Below, in pieces: positions 6,051 through 7,459 of a stretch of 7,459 nucleotides of DNA; the first letter of the stretch is position 1; each line of letters starts with the position of its first letter. Under the pieces are notes generated by a model, which was given only the letters and a program-made list of their open reading frames with translations, was not told where the DNA came from and searched no databases. The DNA is taken from positions 1-7,459 of the forward strand of contig JAEWWQ010000048.1 of NCBI GenBank assembly GCA_023458855.1, written 5' to 3'. Origin of the DNA: Bacillota bacterium. Lineage in GTDB: Bacteria; Bacillota; Clostridia; Lachnospirales; Lachnospiraceae. Both the position numbers and the translations under genes were made by a program.

Positions 6051-7459
6051 TTAATGAAACAGACTTTCTGTGTTTAAAAATAACGCTTTTGATTCTTTTA
6101 TTTTTTCTTCATTCCCAACAACGCAGATACAGCCATCTTCCATAAATGCCTTGACATGCTCTGATAAGTTCCTGATATCATCTACAGTAGCATGCAGCAC
6201 TTCGTCTCTTTCCTTCTGTACTTCTTCATATTTCAGATGTGATAAATAAGCGCTTAATGATCTGCTTCCTTCCGCGGACGGATTCATCGGTGTATCCATG
6301 TCGCTTATCGTTCCTATAATGAACTTCGTCATTTTTTTATCGTCTGCTTCAAATGCAGCAATATACTTTGCTGCAGCTTCATACGTATCCACCGTTTTCT
6401 GCAGATTCGGATCTCTGTAGGATACAAAATAACTGTCCCCTGTTCTGCCAAAGCTGCACATACATCCATATGCTCCGCCCTTAACTCTTACATTATTCCA
6501 TAGATAATCGTATCCCAGAATTACTTTTAATACTCTTAGTGCCCCTGTATAAGCAAGACCATGATTTTTGTAATTACCTGCCCGGCATACATATTGAATC
6601 TGAGATGAAGTTGTAAAGCCTTCATTTTTCTTTTTTGTCTTAATTTCTAACAGTTGCTTTTGTACTGGTTGTGTATATAATTTACTCTTTAATTCCTCTG
6701 CCATCTCGATAAGTACTTTTCCATCATCCTCTGATGCAGTGTAATCTATCATCAGGTTCTCGGGTCTGAAAATTTCATTCATCAATCTGCGCAATTTTTC
6801 AATTAACGTTTGTTTCTTATCCGTAAAATTATTCTCCAGATCTTCCAGCATACGATAATACGGTATTCCGCTGATTAATTCTGTAAACGCTGCCGTTTCT
6901 GAAAAATATGACATTGCTCTGATTGCAGCAAGAGAGTGACCGGCTGAAGACATACTGGCCTGCATTCTGGACTTCTGCTCAGAAATAATCTCCAACAAGC
7001 GTTTCTCATCCTCTAATCTGGAAGATAACAGGATTTCTTCCAGTAATCGGATGGCCTTCTCCATGTTTTCAAATAATACACTTAATTTCCATTCATACGT
7101 AACTTTATATCGGCTTAAATCAAGCGCATCAACATACGTTGCCACCTGGGAAGAGATGCCACCCGTCTGAATATTAATTTCATTATATAGATCACCGTAT
7201 TGGTAAGATTTCGTATCTACATATCCTAATACACTCTTCAATATACCCACATATGGCAATAATTCCTGACTTAAATGACTCATATCAAACAATAATCTGA
7301 CATACCCGATTCCATTCGTAAAAATATCATGCCGCAAAAAAATGGTATTTTCGATCCGTTCTTCCCTGTTTTTAAAATCTTTTGCCTTCGGCTCAATATC
7401 CTCTCTCTTGAGTACTGGAATCTTTTCCAGAATCTCAGGTCTGGTAGGCTCCTCCTGAT
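6051..7459 (-). CDS. M16C (PreP-like) insulinase-family zinc metallopeptidase, C-terminal half (partial, 5' end missing)
   Basis: The frame is open from the window edge to the TAA at 6053-6051 and gives 468 residues. Full-length relatives have about 970, so this is the second half of the gene. The start of the fragment resembles the linker and M16C-associated domain of PreP-type enzymes (KIPVLKREDI, about 7424-7395). Near the C-terminus the motif GGAYG (about 6479-6465), followed by SYRDPN, marks the last domain, which closes the chamber over the substrate. The HxxEH zinc site is in the N-terminal half and not in view, so catalytic activity cannot be judged. Such enzymes degrade short unstructured peptides. 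No signal can be assessed because the N-terminus is missing. A TTG at 7337 is not the start: it has no ribosome binding site and homologous sequence continues upstream. The DUF4349 gene follows after 21 nt. Confidence 0.93.
   Translation of the reverse strand, partial: QEEPTRPEILEKIPVLKREDIEPKAKDFKNREERIENTIFLRHDIFTNGIGYVRLLFDMSHLSQELLPYVGILKSVLGYVDTKSYQYGDLYNEINIQTGGISSQVATYVDALDLSRYKVTYEWKLSVLFENMEKAIRLLEEILLSSRLEDEKRLLEIISEQKSRMQASMSSAGHSLAAIRAMSYFSETAAFTELISGIPYYRMLEDLENNFTDKKQTLIEKLRRLMNEIFRPENLMIDYTASEDDGKVLIEMAEELKSKLYTQPVQKQLLEIKTKKKNEGFTTSSQIQYVCRAGNYKNHGLAYTGALRVLKVILGYDYLWNNVRVKGGAYGCMCSFGRTGDSYFVSYRDPNLQKTVDTYEAAAKYIAAFEADDKKMTKFIIGTISDMDTPMNPSAEGSRSLSAYLSHLKYEEVQKERDEVLHATVDDIRNLSEHVKAFMEDGCICVVGNEEKIKESKALFLNTESLFH

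Noticed and set aside
5083..6054. Plus-strand open frames opposite the DUF4349 gene (5083-5286, 5383-5628, 5872-6054)
   Set aside because: Short shadow frames opposite a gene with signal peptide, domain and membrane helix.
6051..7337. M16C gene starting at a TTG at 7337
   Set aside because: No ribosome binding site precedes it, the frame stays open to 7459, and the upstream residues resemble the linker of PreP-type peptidases. The gene continues outside the window.

Overview
The window looks like a chromosomal housekeeping region from a low-GC Gram-positive bacterium, most likely Clostridia and probably Lachnospiraceae. The grounds are AT-rich DNA, strong AGGAGG-type Shine-Dalgarno sites, the single-chain (alpha2) glycyl-tRNA synthetase, the Firmicutes order era - yqzL-like - recO - glyS, and the protein sequence styles. 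The taxonomic call is inference. All eight supported genes lie on the minus strand, so transcription runs from high to low coordinates. No mobile element, CRISPR array, rRNA or tRNA gene was seen.

Reading in the direction of transcription, the window opens inside the C-terminal half of an M16C (PreP-like) zinc metallopeptidase (7459-6051, 5' end outside the window). A DUF4349 lipoprotein with an additional C-terminal membrane helix follows (6029-5037), then the ribosome-assembly GTPase Era (5006-4104), a small YqzL-like gene (4049-3858) and the recombination mediator recO (3913-3266). Gaps of 21, 30 and 51 nt and the overlap of the last two genes suggest one transcription unit.

A strong sigma-A-type promoter (3216-3188) then starts a second unit: an unrecognised lipoprotein (3150-2554) followed 38 nt later by glyS (2515-1127). 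The unit is closed by a clear intrinsic terminator (1110-1079).

A third unit starts after the terminator with a probable TTGACA promoter: ogt (970-461), for direct reversal of O6-alkylguanine, and, 7 nt later, an AlkD-family alkylation-repair gene (453-1, 3' end outside the window). These two form a small alkylation-damage repair operon.

Nothing here amounts to a clearly new biological system. The points most worth a second look are the 56-nt out-of-frame overlap of the YqzL-like gene with recO, a possible hairpin covering the YqzL-like ribosome binding site, glyS placed behind an uncharacterised lipoprotein with no visible T-box leader, the doubly anchored DUF4349 protein, and an inverted repeat covering the -35 of the ogt-alkD promoter.
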